From contig NC_079975.1 in assembly GCF_029852145.1 (NCBI RefSeq), positions 17,915,275-17,979,274 on the forward strand: a DNA stretch of 64,000 nucleotides, given 5' to 3'. The stretch is from Microplitis mediator. Taxonomy: Eukaryota; Arthropoda; Insecta; Hymenoptera; Braconidae. The notes beneath the pieces were generated by a model, which worked only from the letters and a program-made list of their open reading frames with translations, was not told where the DNA came from and did not search any database. The translations under genes were made by a program, and so were the position numbers. Each line of letters opens with the position of its first letter. The first letter of the stretch is position 1. Of this stretch, positions 34,611 through 47,079 are shown one piece after another.

Positions 34611-36620
34611 AAATTATCACCTTGTCAAAAACATCGAATCTCTAATCTTTATATCAACACATACTCAGAATTTACAATATTCATTCTTTCGTAATAAAGA
34701 ATTAACAATATTTAGAATGACAATCTTTCAGAAATCCAATACTTCCGAAATATTCAAACTACGAACGCTAATTCTTCAGAATTACATTTTATACGAATGA
34801 CCATTTTAGTAAAATTTTCTAAGCTTTGCTGACAGTCGGTATTACAGACTTTCCCTATGAATTTACCATTATCATGTGAGTGCTTTGGCGGATTGATTGT
34901 GTTTAAAAAATTTGTATGAATCGTTGTGTGTAATAATTATAAATGAATTTAACGAGTTTAATTTGTATGAAACGATTCAATTGAATGTACTTAATTAGGA
35001 TCGAAGTGCTATTTGTGGCCAGTGTTTTATTTTTGGACCTTTAATATTTCATTTTAATTAATGGAGAAGTATAAAAAAAAAAAAAAATTCATTCTAATAC
35101 AGTAAAAAAAATTCCCTTTGAATGAATTAAAAAAAATTCATTATATCATCACGTACCTTGCGTATTATTTTATTAAAATTTTTGAAGCAACCAAAACTGG
35201 CACTAAAATGGCCACAAAAAGTACTTCTATCCTATATGAATTATAAAATAAAATTTAAATAAGATATGAAAAATTGTACACGGATCAATGTCCAATAGAA
35301 TAAATTAATTATTCTTGAATTATAATTATTATTTAAAATATTGGACCTAATAAAACACAAACATATATGTTAATTATAAATTTATAAATAAAAAATACAT
35401 CTGGATTTGATTTAGGCTGTATTTTTATTCATCACACAAGCATTAATAATAATTAAGTTACAATAATAATAATTTAAAAATTCCCATAGAATCCAATCAC
35501 ATGCGACAAAAACGGCATTGAAACCAATACAGTCTATAAAATTCTATGCGGTTTTTGTCGCAGTTGAGTGGATTCTATAAGAATTTTCGGACAGGGTATA
35601 TACTGATATACATCAAGATTAGTTTCGATTAAAATTTAGTTTATTTAAATTGATAATATTTAAAATCTATAAACTATTTTTGAAAAGATGAGATTATATT
35701 GTTTATTCACATGTGTTAAAAAAATTATGTGACTAATTTTACGGTTATATTATGAAATTTAAATTATTATTGTAACTTAATTATTATTAATGCTTGTGTG
35801 ATGAATAAAACTACAGCCTAAATCAAATCCAGATGTATTTTTTATTTATAAATTTATAATTAACACATATGTTTATGTTTTATTAGGTCCAATATTTAAA
35901 ATAATAATTATAGTTCAAGAATAATTAATTTATTCTATTGGAAATTGATCCGTGTATTATTTTTAATATATTATTTGAATTTTATTTTATAATTCATATA
36001 GGATAGAAGTACCATTTGTGGCCACTTTAGTGCCAGTTTTGGTTACTTCAAAAATTTTAATAAAATAATACGCAAGGTACGTGATGATATAATGAATTTT
36101 TTTTAATTCATTCAAAGGGAATTTTTTTTAACGTATTAGAATGAATTTTTTTTTTTTTTATACTTCTCCATTAATTAAAATAAAATATTGAAGGTCTAAA
36201 AATAAAACACTGGGCACAAATAGCACTTCTATCTTAATTAAGTACATTCAATTGAATCGTTTCATACAAATTAAACTCGTTAAATTCATTTATAATTATT
36301 ACACACAACGATTCATACAAATTTTTTAAACACAATCAATCCGCCAAAGCACTCACATGATAATGGTAAATTCATAGGGAAAGTCTGTAATACCGACTGT
36401 CAGCAAAGCTTAGAAAATTTTACTAAAATGGTCATTCGTATAAAATGTAATTCTGAAGAATTGGCGTTCGTAGTTTGAAATTTCGGAAGTATTGGATTTC
36501 TGAAATATTGTCATTCTAAATATTGTTAATTCTTTATTACGAAAGAATAAATATTGTAAATTCTGAGTATGTGTTGATGTAAAGATTAGAGATTCGATGT
36601 TTTTGACAAGGTGATAATTT
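34611..36620. mobile_element. 2.0 kb palindromic element
   Basis: AAATTATCACCTTGTCAAAA at the left returns as its complement at the right (ending GGTGATAATTT at 36620). Arms of roughly 870 bp match around a spacer near 35480-35755. The right edge abuts a CCCTGATTA element. Small frames (34606-34800 plus, 36410-36778 minus) are mirror images and not genes. The target duplication cannot be read because the right flank is another insertion. Confidence 0.82.
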
Positions 36621-39154
36621 CCCTGATTAAAAAAGTGAATTGAAAAGTATTGAAAAAGATGAGAAATGAATCCTTTCGAATACTTTCTATTGTTACGTCC
36701 GGATTGACCTAACATGTACTTCAGTCCCTTATTTTGAGTCAAGACACTGAAGTCCTTTACTCGGGTAACGGGGACCACGTTATTTGGTGCCGAGCATGAA
36801 TAGGGATAGGAAGGGTGTGTACGTTCTTGAAATTAGCAATGAAAATGTCAGGACTTACAGATGCGGTTTGTTTATTGAAGACAATTACTCAGAATGTACA
36901 TATATCGATGATGATCACGATGATCTGGGGTGGCTGGACAGTGCACTTGGACTCTTCTCGATTTGTAGGTGTGGCTGCTTGGCGGCGATTTGTGCGAAGG
37001 TGGATGCGTAGTGGACGATCTTCTCGGTTGATTCTGTTGTCACTGAATTTAATATTTTCGCGATTTTTGAACCTCAAAGGGGAGATTATATGAAAATAGA
37101 CTTCCGAGTGAATTCAGAAATCGAATGAATTTAATTCTTTTAGGGGAAAATACGGTTACTGTAGCGCTTTACGACGTTACGAAAGTCAAGAATTAATTTA
37201 AAATAACAAGAACTGGCGGGAAAAGAAATTGTGTGAGAAATAAAGATGAAAAATAATCGGTGGATAAATTCCGAATAATCGGTATAATAATGTAATATAA
37301 ACCGTACGATTAAGAAGTTAAGTAATTCTTGGATTTACGACGTTAAATCAACCGTAGCGTTAAAGGGTTTAACGATTCTTAAAAGAGATTACAACAAAGG
37401 AAAATTGGGAGTAATTACGGATGTACTTGTTACGACGAAAAAAAATATTAGAAGTGGGCTCTCTGGTCCCGTGTGGGCCTCTTTATATATGCTTGAGATT
37501 AGGCGTTTACCGGCCAGAAAGGGGGGTACATGGCCTAGAACTTCTAAGGCTTCTCTAGTCATAATGATAATAATAAAAACTAAAATGGAAGGTCTTATCT
37601 TTTCGGGGAAATCTCCGAGCATTATAATGGCTACCGGCGAGTGAAGACCGGTCCCCTTCTTAACAATGCTTAGATTCCTTAGAGTGGGGGAAGCGTTAGA
37701 GAGAAGTGGTTACAAGGTCTTCTGTTTTGGAAGGTGGGCTACTGCCGTTATAAGAGAGGAAGTGGGGAGGAGGGACTAGAACTCTTCTATAGTAGAGGCG
37801 CTTGGTAACTAGGAGAAATGCGTGGATTAGGTGCGCAGTTTATTGAAATAAAGGAGGTAGCTGGGTCTTAATATTTTTTGAATAGGGATTGCTTAGCAAC
37901 AAAGGGGAATACATGGATCAGGTGCACAGCTCGTAGAAACGAAAGAGCTAACCTGGTGATCGCTTAGTAACAGAGAGGGGAATTCGAACAGCTTATTCGC
38001 CAGGAGAGGAGAAGTATGAATTTCTAGTGAGTGTGGATTTGCTTGGCAACAACGGAGAATGCATAGATCAGGTAAAAATATTATTTGGTGCGATGAAGGA
38101 GTAACTAGGTCGGTGGTACGAAGGGGCCAAATTTGTATTAGGAAACTAAGAGTTGTAGTTACAGATCGGTGGGTTTTGCAGTTATAAAAGACTTTAAAAA
38201 TTGTAACTCGGGCTATCATAAAATTCGGCGCCGGCATGGCTGCCTCTTTGTTGAGTAACTCGGCTGATAAGAGATACCGATGCGGTATCGTGTTTAACAT
38301 AGATCTCAGCTATGACTTTATAATATTTTTAATAGAATAAAGAAATCGTAAAAGTTATTACAAAGGTATCACGTTAGAATTTCTATATCACCGGATACAA
38401 GTAAGCCTCGGCAAATATCGAGTAGCAGCTTGTTAGCTTATCGCGAGTATAAAGACAAGCCGAAAGATTCTGACTATTGTTATCATTTCTTTTTTACTAT
38501 GGTAATAATTCCCGGAGAACCGGCGATTGCCTCATATTGTGGCATCATCTACATGACCTAATTAGATATTAATTTTTTTCTTATCAATCTCCCATTATGA
38601 GCTCTTGCGAGAGAAATAACGGGATTTATTTAACTGGTACTTCTAGTAATCAAAGAAAACCTAGTTTCTTTTTATTTAACCAAATGAATATTACTTGACG
38701 TGTAAAATATTTTTCAGCTATTTTACGACGTAACACTATACCCCAAGGTTTTCATTTTGACATAAAATGAATACTTTTCAATCCCAAAATAATAAAAGAA
38801 TTTCTGAACTTCCGAAGAATTGAAAAAGATTCAAATGAATTGATATTTTTAATCTTTCTGAATCCTTCTCAATACCTAAATAATTTCACATTTCGGGTTA
38901 TGTGTGGGATTGAAAAAGATTGAAATGAATTGAAATTTTTGAATCTTTCCGAATCCTTCTCAATACCTAAATAATCCGATGATGAAATGATGAAAGATTG
39001 AATTTTTTTCAATACTTTTGAATTCCACTTTGGAATTGGAAAGTATTCAAACGATCGAAATTTCAATTCCATTCAATACTTTCCAAAACCGCCGAGGGAT
39101 TGAAAAGAATTGAAATAATTTTCAATACTTTTCAATTCACTTTTTTAATCAGGG
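36621..39154. mobile_element. CCCTGATTA element with tandem repeats, split by a solo LTR
   Basis: It begins CCCTGATTAAAAAAGTGAAT and ends with the complement TTCACTTTTTTAATCAGGG. The interior has copies of AATTGAAAAGTATTG-type words and two ~100-bp tandem units (38810-38985). A 2-kb solo LTR sits at 36691-38735. Without it the element would be about 490 bp. The same sequence, uninterrupted, is present at 50488-50620. Confidence 0.82.
36691..38735. mobile_element. Solo LTR, TGTTACGTCC family (2045 bp)
   Basis: It starts TGTTACGTCCGGATTGACC and ends TTTTACGACGTAACA, with a 4-bp duplication CTAT (36687-36690, 38736-38739). The empty site CTTTCTATACCCTAAGG is preserved at 50550-50566, proving the insertion point. 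An AATAAAGAAAT signal lies near 38335. Small frames inside (36784-37093) show no known motif. It shares only its ends with the other two solo LTRs and is very long for an LTR. Confidence 0.85.
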
Positions 39155-39316
39155 AAAGTTTAAGTTAAGTAGAAGAGACTCTACTACAATGGAAAGATAT
39201 TGTAAAAAAAACAAGAAGCCTAATATTTATGAAGGTTTCAAATATTATGACTTTACTTACCGTTGTCCAAAATTTGGTACATTCACTTCCAAGGGTCACG
39301 GCAAAAAACAAGTGCT

Positions 39317-40291
39317 GTAAGTATATACACAAAAGATATAATTTTGTAAAATTTTATAAGACTTTATAAAATTCAAAAAAATTTCATTTAGCTCTCAAAA
39401 TGTTTTCCCACACTGGCAAATTTGTTATGTAACATTATTTTAATCTATTAGCCGGAATTGAGCACTGCTTTTTAGCTCGTATTCACATATATTTCAGAAT
39501 GTATCTTTGACATTTTGTAGTGCATCGCGCATTTTCTTGACATAATGTTTTTTCCCATGTCTGACTACAGATATGTAGCTATCACTTGTTTGAATATATT
39601 CTCTGCTGACCCTGGTGGAAATTTTTCGGACTTTTCTCTGAAAAACTCTGAGTCTTTAGAACTTTAGAACTGAGTTTTTCAGAGAAAATTCCGAAAAACT
39701 TCCACAAGGAGATTCTATCACTGTCTGTCTTGTGCCATTTTTTCCTGACGACGACGAACTGACGTCATAATTCGGATGGAAAATTCCCGAATTATAATAT
39801 TTATTTGAAATAAAAACTATTTAAATTATTATTTTTTTATTCATAACATTTAAAGATTTATGAGAAATATTTGAGTCAAATTATTATTTGGATTTTTATC
39901 ATTATTTGTATCATTTGAGAATATTTGATTCATTTTATTTAAGTTTATTCATTTTATCCCAGTGGTCAATTTATTTATTTATTATTGTGAACAATCATTA
40001 AGAGAAGAATAATTATTTATAAAAAGTTGCAAAAACGGTCTGGCACCCTCATGCACTAACCCAGCCTGAGGAGCTGGTTCAGGCACAACTATTATTTATT
40101 TACAATTTATTATTATAATTTTTGGGATATTTTGAATATTATTTGAAATTGTTATTTTAAAATTTATATTATATACGGTTTACGGGAAATATCACGTCTC
40201 CGTCGCGAATATTTGAATGGTTTACGGTTATACTATTGAACTTCATGTATCTTTTCAATACTTATATATATATATATATATTTGTTTGTAG
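39317..40291 (+). other. Intron 1 of the PHD pseudogene, with a hairpin
   Basis: The intron includes a strong foldback at about 39618-39705 (GGAAATTTTTCGGACTTTTC against GAAAATTCCGAAAAACTTCC). The rest is AT-rich, with nothing coding. Confidence 0.5.
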
Positions 40292-41113
40292 GTCACAAAA
40301 AATGAACTATCCGGTTCAATTAATTGCGAGATTTGACATCAAGCAGAAACTTTTAATTGTGAAAATTTGGAAACCGGACCACAACCATAATCCAGACTTC
40401 GAGGTAATTATCATTACAGAATATATTTAGAAACTTTTATAGTTCGAACTATAGACTATTTTTTTTCCCTCAGGAAAATACAAACACAGGTCAACAAAAT
40501 ACAGAGCATGACGACGATGATTCAAGTGATACGGTGAATACGGTACATCCATGTACAGCAAGTACTTCAAGACTGGCTAGTAGTAGTAGTGGTAGTGGTA
40601 GTAATGTCAACGTCGATGGTGAGAGCGAGCGCAATATTTTACATAATAATAAAAAAGTAAAAGTAGATAAACTTCTACTAGATATTAAAATAAATATTCT
40701 ATCAGATAGTCAATGAATGGATAAGAAAATTAATTTACTACAGTCTTTACTGCATAGTATTCAAAGAATGCCAAGTGACGAAACAATTAACGTCAATAAT
40801 AACTTATCCGATAATAACACATCAATAGCCACTACGGCAATAATAGTTGACCAATTATTAAGTGAATCCGATGATGACGTATCACAACAACAATTTTATT
40901 CACTATGTAACAATTTAGAATTACTGGAAGACGACAGTTCCACAGAAGAGTCATTAACAAATTTACAGACCGTTAATACACCGCAATATTGGAACCTTAT
41001 ACAAATTGATAGTGAAAAAGCCCGTGGAAGACCGAAGGCGAAGAAAAGACCACCGGTAGGATCACAGCATCTAAACCCGATTAGAAATGTTTTTACTCGT
41101 AATGATATTGATA

Positions 41114-42380
41114 CTATTATTTCAACTGATACAGAAAAATCCAGCAATCAAGGTACATCCACTACTAAAGATAATCCTATACATGCAACCGATATTTTCC
41201 ACCATCTAGTACTGATATAACTGCTATTAATTTGTTAAATGCTAAAACTCAAGAACTTGTCGTTGATATGAATCCGCCTACTACTGCTGATTCTACAATT
41301 ATTATTCCAGCTACTACAGAACCTTTTAGCTATGAAGATACACTTACAGTTGAAGAGAATCCTATATCTAAAATTGATCTTTGTCACAATATATCTTTCA
41401 GCACTGGTATAACTGCTATTAATTTGTTAAATGCTGAAACTCAAGAACTTGTCGTTGATATAAATCCACCTACTACTGATGATACTACAACTATTATTCC
41501 AGCTACTACAGAACCTTTTAGCGATGAAGATACACCTACAGTTGAAGAGAATCCTATATCTAAAATTGATCTTTGTCACAATATATCTTTCAGCACTGGT
41601 ATAACTGCTATTAATTTGTTAAATGCTGAAACTCAAGAACTTGTCGTTGATATAAATCCGCCTACTACTGATGATACTACAACTATCATTCCAGCTACTA
41701 CAGAACCTTTTAGCGATGAAGATACACCTACAGTTGAAAAGAATCCTATATCTAAAATTGATCTTTGTCACAATATACCTTTCAGCACTGGTCCAACTAC
41801 TATTAATTTGTCAAATGCTAAAACTCAAGAACTTGTTGTTGGTATGAATCCGCCTACTACTACTGTGACTATTATTTCAGTAGCATCAGAACCATCAAGC
41901 GAAGAAGACACAACTACAGTTGAAGAGAATCCTATATCTAAAACCGATATTTCTCTTAATAATATACCTTCCAGTGCGGCTACAACTGCTATTAATTTGT
42001 CAAATACTGAAACTCAAGAACTTATCGCTGGTATGAATATTTCTAATACTGCTACTACTACAACTATTATTTCAACTGCTACAGAAACACCTAACGATGA
42101 AGATACACCCACTACTAAAGATAATCCTATATCTAAACCCGATATTTCCCACAATATACCTTCCAATGCGACTACAACTGCTATTAATTTGTCAAATACT
42201 GAAACTCAAGAACTTATCGCTGGTATGAATCTTTCTAATACTGCTACTACTACAACTATTATTTCAACTGCTACAGAAACACCTAACGATGAAGATACAC
42301 CCACTACTAAAGATAATCCTATATCTAAACCCGATATTTCCCACAATATGCCTTCAGATGCTGCTACGTCTGTTGTTAAT
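41114..42380 (+). repeat. 192-bp coding tandem repeat, six and a half units
   Basis: The string AATTTGT(T/C)AAAT recurs near 41232, 41424, 41616, 41808, 41997 and 42189, a spacing of 192 bp (one of 189), exactly 64 codons. A damaged further unit starts near 41114. Units 2-3 and units 5-6 are nearly identical pairs, so duplication occurred in at least two rounds. The encoded peptide is Thr-rich and acidic. Confidence 0.9.
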
Positions 42381-42807
42381 GTTTCATCTACTACTGATGC
42401 TACTGATGTAGAAAAAGATAGTAAGGAGTTAGAGAAACTGATGAGTCACTTAATATCTGAAAACTTAGTTGTATCAGTTATAAACAAATCAAAAAAAATA
42501 ACTAAAATCGATCTTGCTGAACATATTAAAAATCTTTCTGATGCCGTGCCTTATGCCCTGGAAAGATTTATAAATCTCCAGGATTATTTCGAAACTGACG
42601 CCTACAAGGATTTAATCAATGCAGTTAAAAAAAAAAAATGAGGGATTATGGGAATGCAACTTATGCAATTTGGAAATAACCAAAGAAAATGCTAGCATAA
42701 TGTGCGATGGATGCTGGTACTGGTACCACTTTAAATGCGTCAATATTCGTCGCGCACCAAAAAAGTCTAAACAGTGCAAGCTCAGAAAGTTTATTTTGAT
42801 GTATTAA

Positions 42808-43338
42808 GACGATATACATTGATTCGGAAATGTTTCGAAATACATGGTCTTTTCGACTTTTTAGGTGGCGAAAACACGATTTTCTAACTTTGGTCGAAAC
42901 TATCGGAAAGCGGTCAGACCAAGCTCAGAACGCTTATTTCGATGTGTAAAGAAGATATCTGTCAATTCGGAGATTTTTTTAAAAACTTGGCTTTCTCGAC
43001 TTTTTAGGCGGCGAAAATACGATTTTCTAACTTTGGTCGAAACTATCGGAAATTGGTCGGAGCAAGCTTAGAATGATTATTTTAATTTCTCAAGACGATA
43101 TCCAACCATTTGGAGATGTTACAAAATTCTTGTTTCCGCTGCTTAAAAAGTCGAAAAAACACACATTTTTGAAACATCTCCGAATCGATGTATATCGTCT
43201 CAATACATTGAAATAAGCGTTCTGAGCTTGGTCCGACCAATTTCCGAGAGTTAGGACCAAAGTTGGAAAATCGTGTTTTCACCGCCTAAAAAGTCGAAAT
43301 AACCATGTATTTCGAAACATCTCCGAATCAATGTATAT
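42808..43338. repeat. ~146-bp repeat array in both orientations, left part
   Basis: Units containing CGACTTTTTAGG(C/T)GGCGAAAA, TTTTCTAACTTTGGTCGAAA and CAAGCTCAGAACGCTTATTT begin near 42799, 42946 and 43089 in plus orientation and continue inverted from about 43149. The array is interrupted by the foldback at 43339-44894 and continues at 44903-45243. Confidence 0.78.
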
Positions 43339-44894
43339 TAGGGTGTTCGTTATTTCCCAAATCGATTTTTACTTACTGATCGCCCCCTGAATCTTTAGTT
43401 TATGACCTAAAAAAAAATATCCAACACAAACAGGCTCTTAATTTTCACATTAAACCGTGCCGAAATCATTTTATATTTCCCATTTAAATAACATGGGATT
43501 TTTAGACTTTTGACTCTTAATTTTTTTTCTCAAAAACAAATGAGAGTAAAAATTTGATCGAAGCATATTCTGATAGGAAATTGAACGCTCTACAAAAAAG
43601 TTCTCTTATTGATTTTCGATAAAATAACTCCTTCAAAAGTTATTTAACGTTAAACTTGTGTTTGTTATCAATCCTATAAAATTTTTAATTCTATTTTCAT
43701 TTTTACCATTTTTGGCTATAAAATCGTTGAAATAAAAGATAATTAATTATTATTATCACTAGAGTACCGATGATCATTTATGTAGATTTCATGGCCTATA
43801 CAGAAAATCAAGGGAAAAAAAACATTGTTTTATGAGAAGTAATAGAAATAACATACCTTTCCTCATACAGACGAACTTTAAAATGAATTAATGGAAAGTG
43901 ATAAAATAAAAATGTAAAAACTTCTTTGTCTATAATGTTATTAGCAGATTTATTATCATTTTTGCTTTCTTTATAATTTTTTTTCAAGAAAGCTATGGCG
44001 CATTAGGATATTTTGTTTTGTACTAATTTACAACTTGAATCAAATATTGTTTTTGGTCTTCTCGTGTTGTTAAAATGTTGATACACTCTTAAGTTAATTT
44101 AATTGCTCTTTCGGTGACATCATTAATTACTTTTAAATTGTTAACAATTCGTAAGTGAATTCGGATTCCTTACAATTTTTTAAAAGATTTAACATTGATA
44201 GAAATTTTTTGAAATTATAAGTGAAACGTGGGCGGGCAATAACGACTATTTAGAAGGCTTACGAAAGAAAGCAAAAATGATGATAAATCTGCTTATAATA
44301 TTATAGACAAAGAAGTTATTACATTTTTATTTCACCACTTTCCATTAATTCATTTTAAAGTTTGTCTTTATGAGGAAAGATATGTTATTTCTATTACTTC
44401 TCATAAAACAATGTCTTTTTTTCTCTCGATTTTCTGTTTAGGCCATGAAATCTACATAAATGATCATCGGTACTCTAGTGATAATAACAATTATCTTTTA
44501 TTTCAACGATTTTATCGCCAAAAACAGTAAAAATGAAAATAGAATTAAAAATATTATAAGATTGATAACAAACACAAGTTTAACGTTAAATAACTTTTGA
44601 AGGAGTTATTTTATCAAAAATCCATAAGAGAACTTTTTTGTAGAGCGTTCAACTTCCTATCAGAATATGCTTCGATCAAATTTTTACTCTCATTTGTTTT
44701 TGAGAAAAAAAATTAAGAGTCAAAAGTCTAAAAATCCCACGTTATTTGAATGGGAAATATAAAATGATTTCGGCACGGTTTAATGTGAAAATTAAGAGCC
44801 TGTTTGTGTTGGATTTTTTTTTTTAGGTCACAAACTAAAGATTCAGGGGGCGATCGATAAAGAAAAATCGATTTGGGAAATAACGGACACCCTA
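43339..44894. mobile_element. 1.56 kb foldback with 8-bp target duplication (hAT-like ends)
   Basis: The ends TAGGGTGTTCGTTATTTCCC and its complement GGGAAATAACGGACACCCTA flank arms that pair along most of the length (turn near 44100). It is bracketed by ATGTATAT on both sides (43331-43338, 44895-44902). The target lies inside a ~146-bp repeat unit. Ends and duplication match the 32528 element, but the arms do not. Confidence 0.88.
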
Positions 44895-44902
44895 ATGTAT
44901 AT

Positions 44903-45243
44903 CGTCTTAATACGTCGAAATAAGCGTTCTGAGCTTGGTCCGACCAATTTCCGATAGTTTCGACCAAAGCTAGAAAATCGTGTTTTCGCCGACTGAAAAG
45001 TCGCAAAAACCAAGTTTTTTGAAACATCTCCGAAATGATAGATATCTTATTCACAAACTGAAATTAGCATTCTAAGCTTGGTCCGACAAATTTTCGATAG
45101 TTAGGACCAAACTTACAAAATCGTGTTTTCGCCGCCTAAAAAGTTGAAAAAACCAAGTATTTCGAAACATTTCCGAATCGATGTATATCGTCTTAATACA
45201 TCGAAATAAGCGTTCGGAGCTTGGTCCGACCAATTTCCGAAAG
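44903..45243. repeat. ~146-bp repeat array, right part
   Basis: Continues the inverted units of 43149-43330 (CCGACCAATTTCCGATAGTT, GTGTTTTCGCCGCCTAAAAA). Small minus-strand frames here (44728-45317) arise from the repeat. Confidence 0.75.
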
Positions 45244-46960
45244 TTGATTTTTTTCAACATTTTTGGGAAATTTTTTGTTTTTGTCTTCTTCTTGCATTTG
45301 CTGTGTAACGAACGCAAAAATTCAAGAAAATTCGAAAAAAAATCATTTTTTCCTTTTGATTATGATTACACAATTAGAGAAACAAAACTTGTTCCTTTAA
45401 TTGTTTTGCAAAACTTTGATCAACCCGACCCGAAAAACGGCTCGATAGATCAATTTAAAAATTTGCAGGGTTATTAAGGGTACATCACACTAAAAAAGTC
45501 CTTGGCAACATTATTTTTTTTACCGATACTTGCAGAGTAGTGGTTGATTTACTAAAACACCAAAAGAAGTTATTTTTTTGTACTTACTTCTAATGGATGT
45601 TAAAAATAAAAAAAAAAAATTTTTCTTTTAAATGATGAAAGGATCTTGTAAGGAATTTATTCAAGTTTTTAACGCCGCCCTCCAATTTACTGTGCGATTA
45701 TTAGTACCTGAAATATCGATGATCAAACCCAAAAGGATTATTTTTCGTTTGTACCCTCGCAGATTTGAATCACGGTGGGAACACCGTGAAAGTGTAAACA
45801 TCGTGGATCCACTGTGGTTACACGGTGGGTTTGTTCCATTTCACCACCGGGTATACACAGTGTATCCACTGTGATTACGCGGTGTATCCACCGTGATTAC
45901 GCGGTGGCTTGACCACTGTGTATACACGGTGTTCCCACTGTGATTACGCGGTGTATCCACCGTGATTCCACGGTGGCTTTGTGCTATTTCACCACCGTGT
46001 TTCCACGGTGTATCCACCGCGTAATCACAGTGGAAACACCGTGTATACACGGTGGTCAAGCCACCGTGTAATCACGGTGGATACACCGCGTAATCACAGT
46101 GGTAAAATGGAACAAACCCACCGTGTTTCCACCGTGATTCAAATCTGCGAGGGTAGGCTGATAGCTCCCAGCGACAAGTTATCGTACGAATCTAAAAAAA
46201 AATGCAACTCAAAGCTGATTAAATTTGCTAACCGACCTATGCATTGGTTTATCTGAAATTTTTTTTTTGCAGCTCGTAGACTCACTTTAAGAAAATAAAA
46301 AATTTAGAACATTTTTGTCTCGCGGTATTTCTCATGTTTGCGCAACTGCTAAAGGTCTAAAAAAAATTTAATGAAAACGCGTCGAAACTAGAGATTTCAA
46401 GCTACAAAACGCCGTTTTTCCTTTTTCGATACGATTATTTTTAACGAAGTTACAGCCTTGCAAAAATCACTAAAAAATTTCTAAAATTTTTCTGTTTCAT
46501 TAATTATTCAAGTTTTCACCGCCACCCTTCAACTTTCTGTGCGATCATTGGTACCTGAAATATCGATGATCAAAGCCAAAAGGATCATTTTCTGTTTGAA
46601 GGCTGACATCTCGGTGACAAATCGTCCTACGAGGTTAAAAAAAAAACCAAATTGAAGCTGAATAAATTTGCTGAACGAACTATGCATTCGTTTAGTTGAA
46701 AGAATTTTTTCGCGGTCCGTGGGCTCTTCGGAAAAAAAAAAAAAATTAGAAATTTTTTGTCTCGCGGTATTTCTCATGTTTGCGCAATAACCGGAGCTTT
46801 TAAAAAATTTTGAAAAAAATGCACCAAAACTAGAGATTTCAAGCTGTAAAATGCTTTTTTTAAAATCTCGATACGATCATTTTTCACCAAGTTACATCCT
46901 TCCAAAAATCACTAAAAAATTTATAAAATTTTTCTGCTCCTTTAATTTTTTGCATTAGTG
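45244..46960. mobile_element. Right-arm copies of the CACTAATGCAAAAAATTAAA element
   Basis: The sequence matches the right arm of the 14950 palindrome and ends TTTTTTGCATTAGTG at 46960, followed by TA. Part of the arm is present twice (about 45244-46505 and 46506-46960). A 400-bp keyword element is nested at 45754-46153. No left arm is present, so this is a rearranged derivative. Confidence 0.8.
45754..46153. mobile_element. Keyword element, word CACCGTGTATACACGGTG
   Basis: A perfect terminal inverted repeat of about 25 bp (starting CCCTCGCAGATTTGAATCAC) is flanked by TA (45752-45753, 46154-46155). The interior consists almost wholly of copies of CACCGTG/CACGGTG with short linkers (gtatccac, attacgc, tatacac), mostly arranged as palindromes. 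Compared with uninterrupted relatives (TTTGAAGGCTGA), the host reads TTTG-TA-GGCTGA, consistent with insertion at a TA. The coding-like frames at 45841-46256 are repeat artefacts. Confidence 0.88.
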
Positions 46961-47079
46961 TATTTTACTACCTTAAGAAATCTACTTTATCTGTCGATTC
47001 TTTATTAATTCATCGTTAGAAAGTAGAAATAATTATTTGTCCGAATGTACCTTTTCACAAGTGTCACTACCCTGGTAGG

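Larger units (their letters stand above)
39189..42807 (+). pseudogene. ZSWIM3-like head, 64-residue repeats and PHD finger
   Basis: Exon 1 (39189-39316, donor GTAAGT), exon 2 (40292-40403) and exon 3 (from 40474) splice in frame. Exons 1-2 give a zinc-binding head like that of ZSWIM3-type proteins: YRCPKFGTFTSKGHGKK and IVKIWKPDHNHNPD. The usual CPA motif reads YPV, so one Cys is lost. Exon 3 is acidic and Ser-rich, has an in-frame TGA at 40714, then EKARGRPKAKKRP. Six full repeats of 64 residues follow (41232-42380, NPISK...TQEL). An apparent ~7-8 base deletion near 41200 shifts the frame before them. The C-terminus, read across an A12 run that shifts frame at 42626-42637, is a PHD finger (WECNLCNL, IMCDGCWYWYHFKCVNI). 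No transposase core is present. Confidence 0.7.

Noticed and set aside
45841..46256. Overlapping frames on both strands of the CACCGTG element
   Set aside because: They arise from the palindromic repeat word and carry no recognisable domain.
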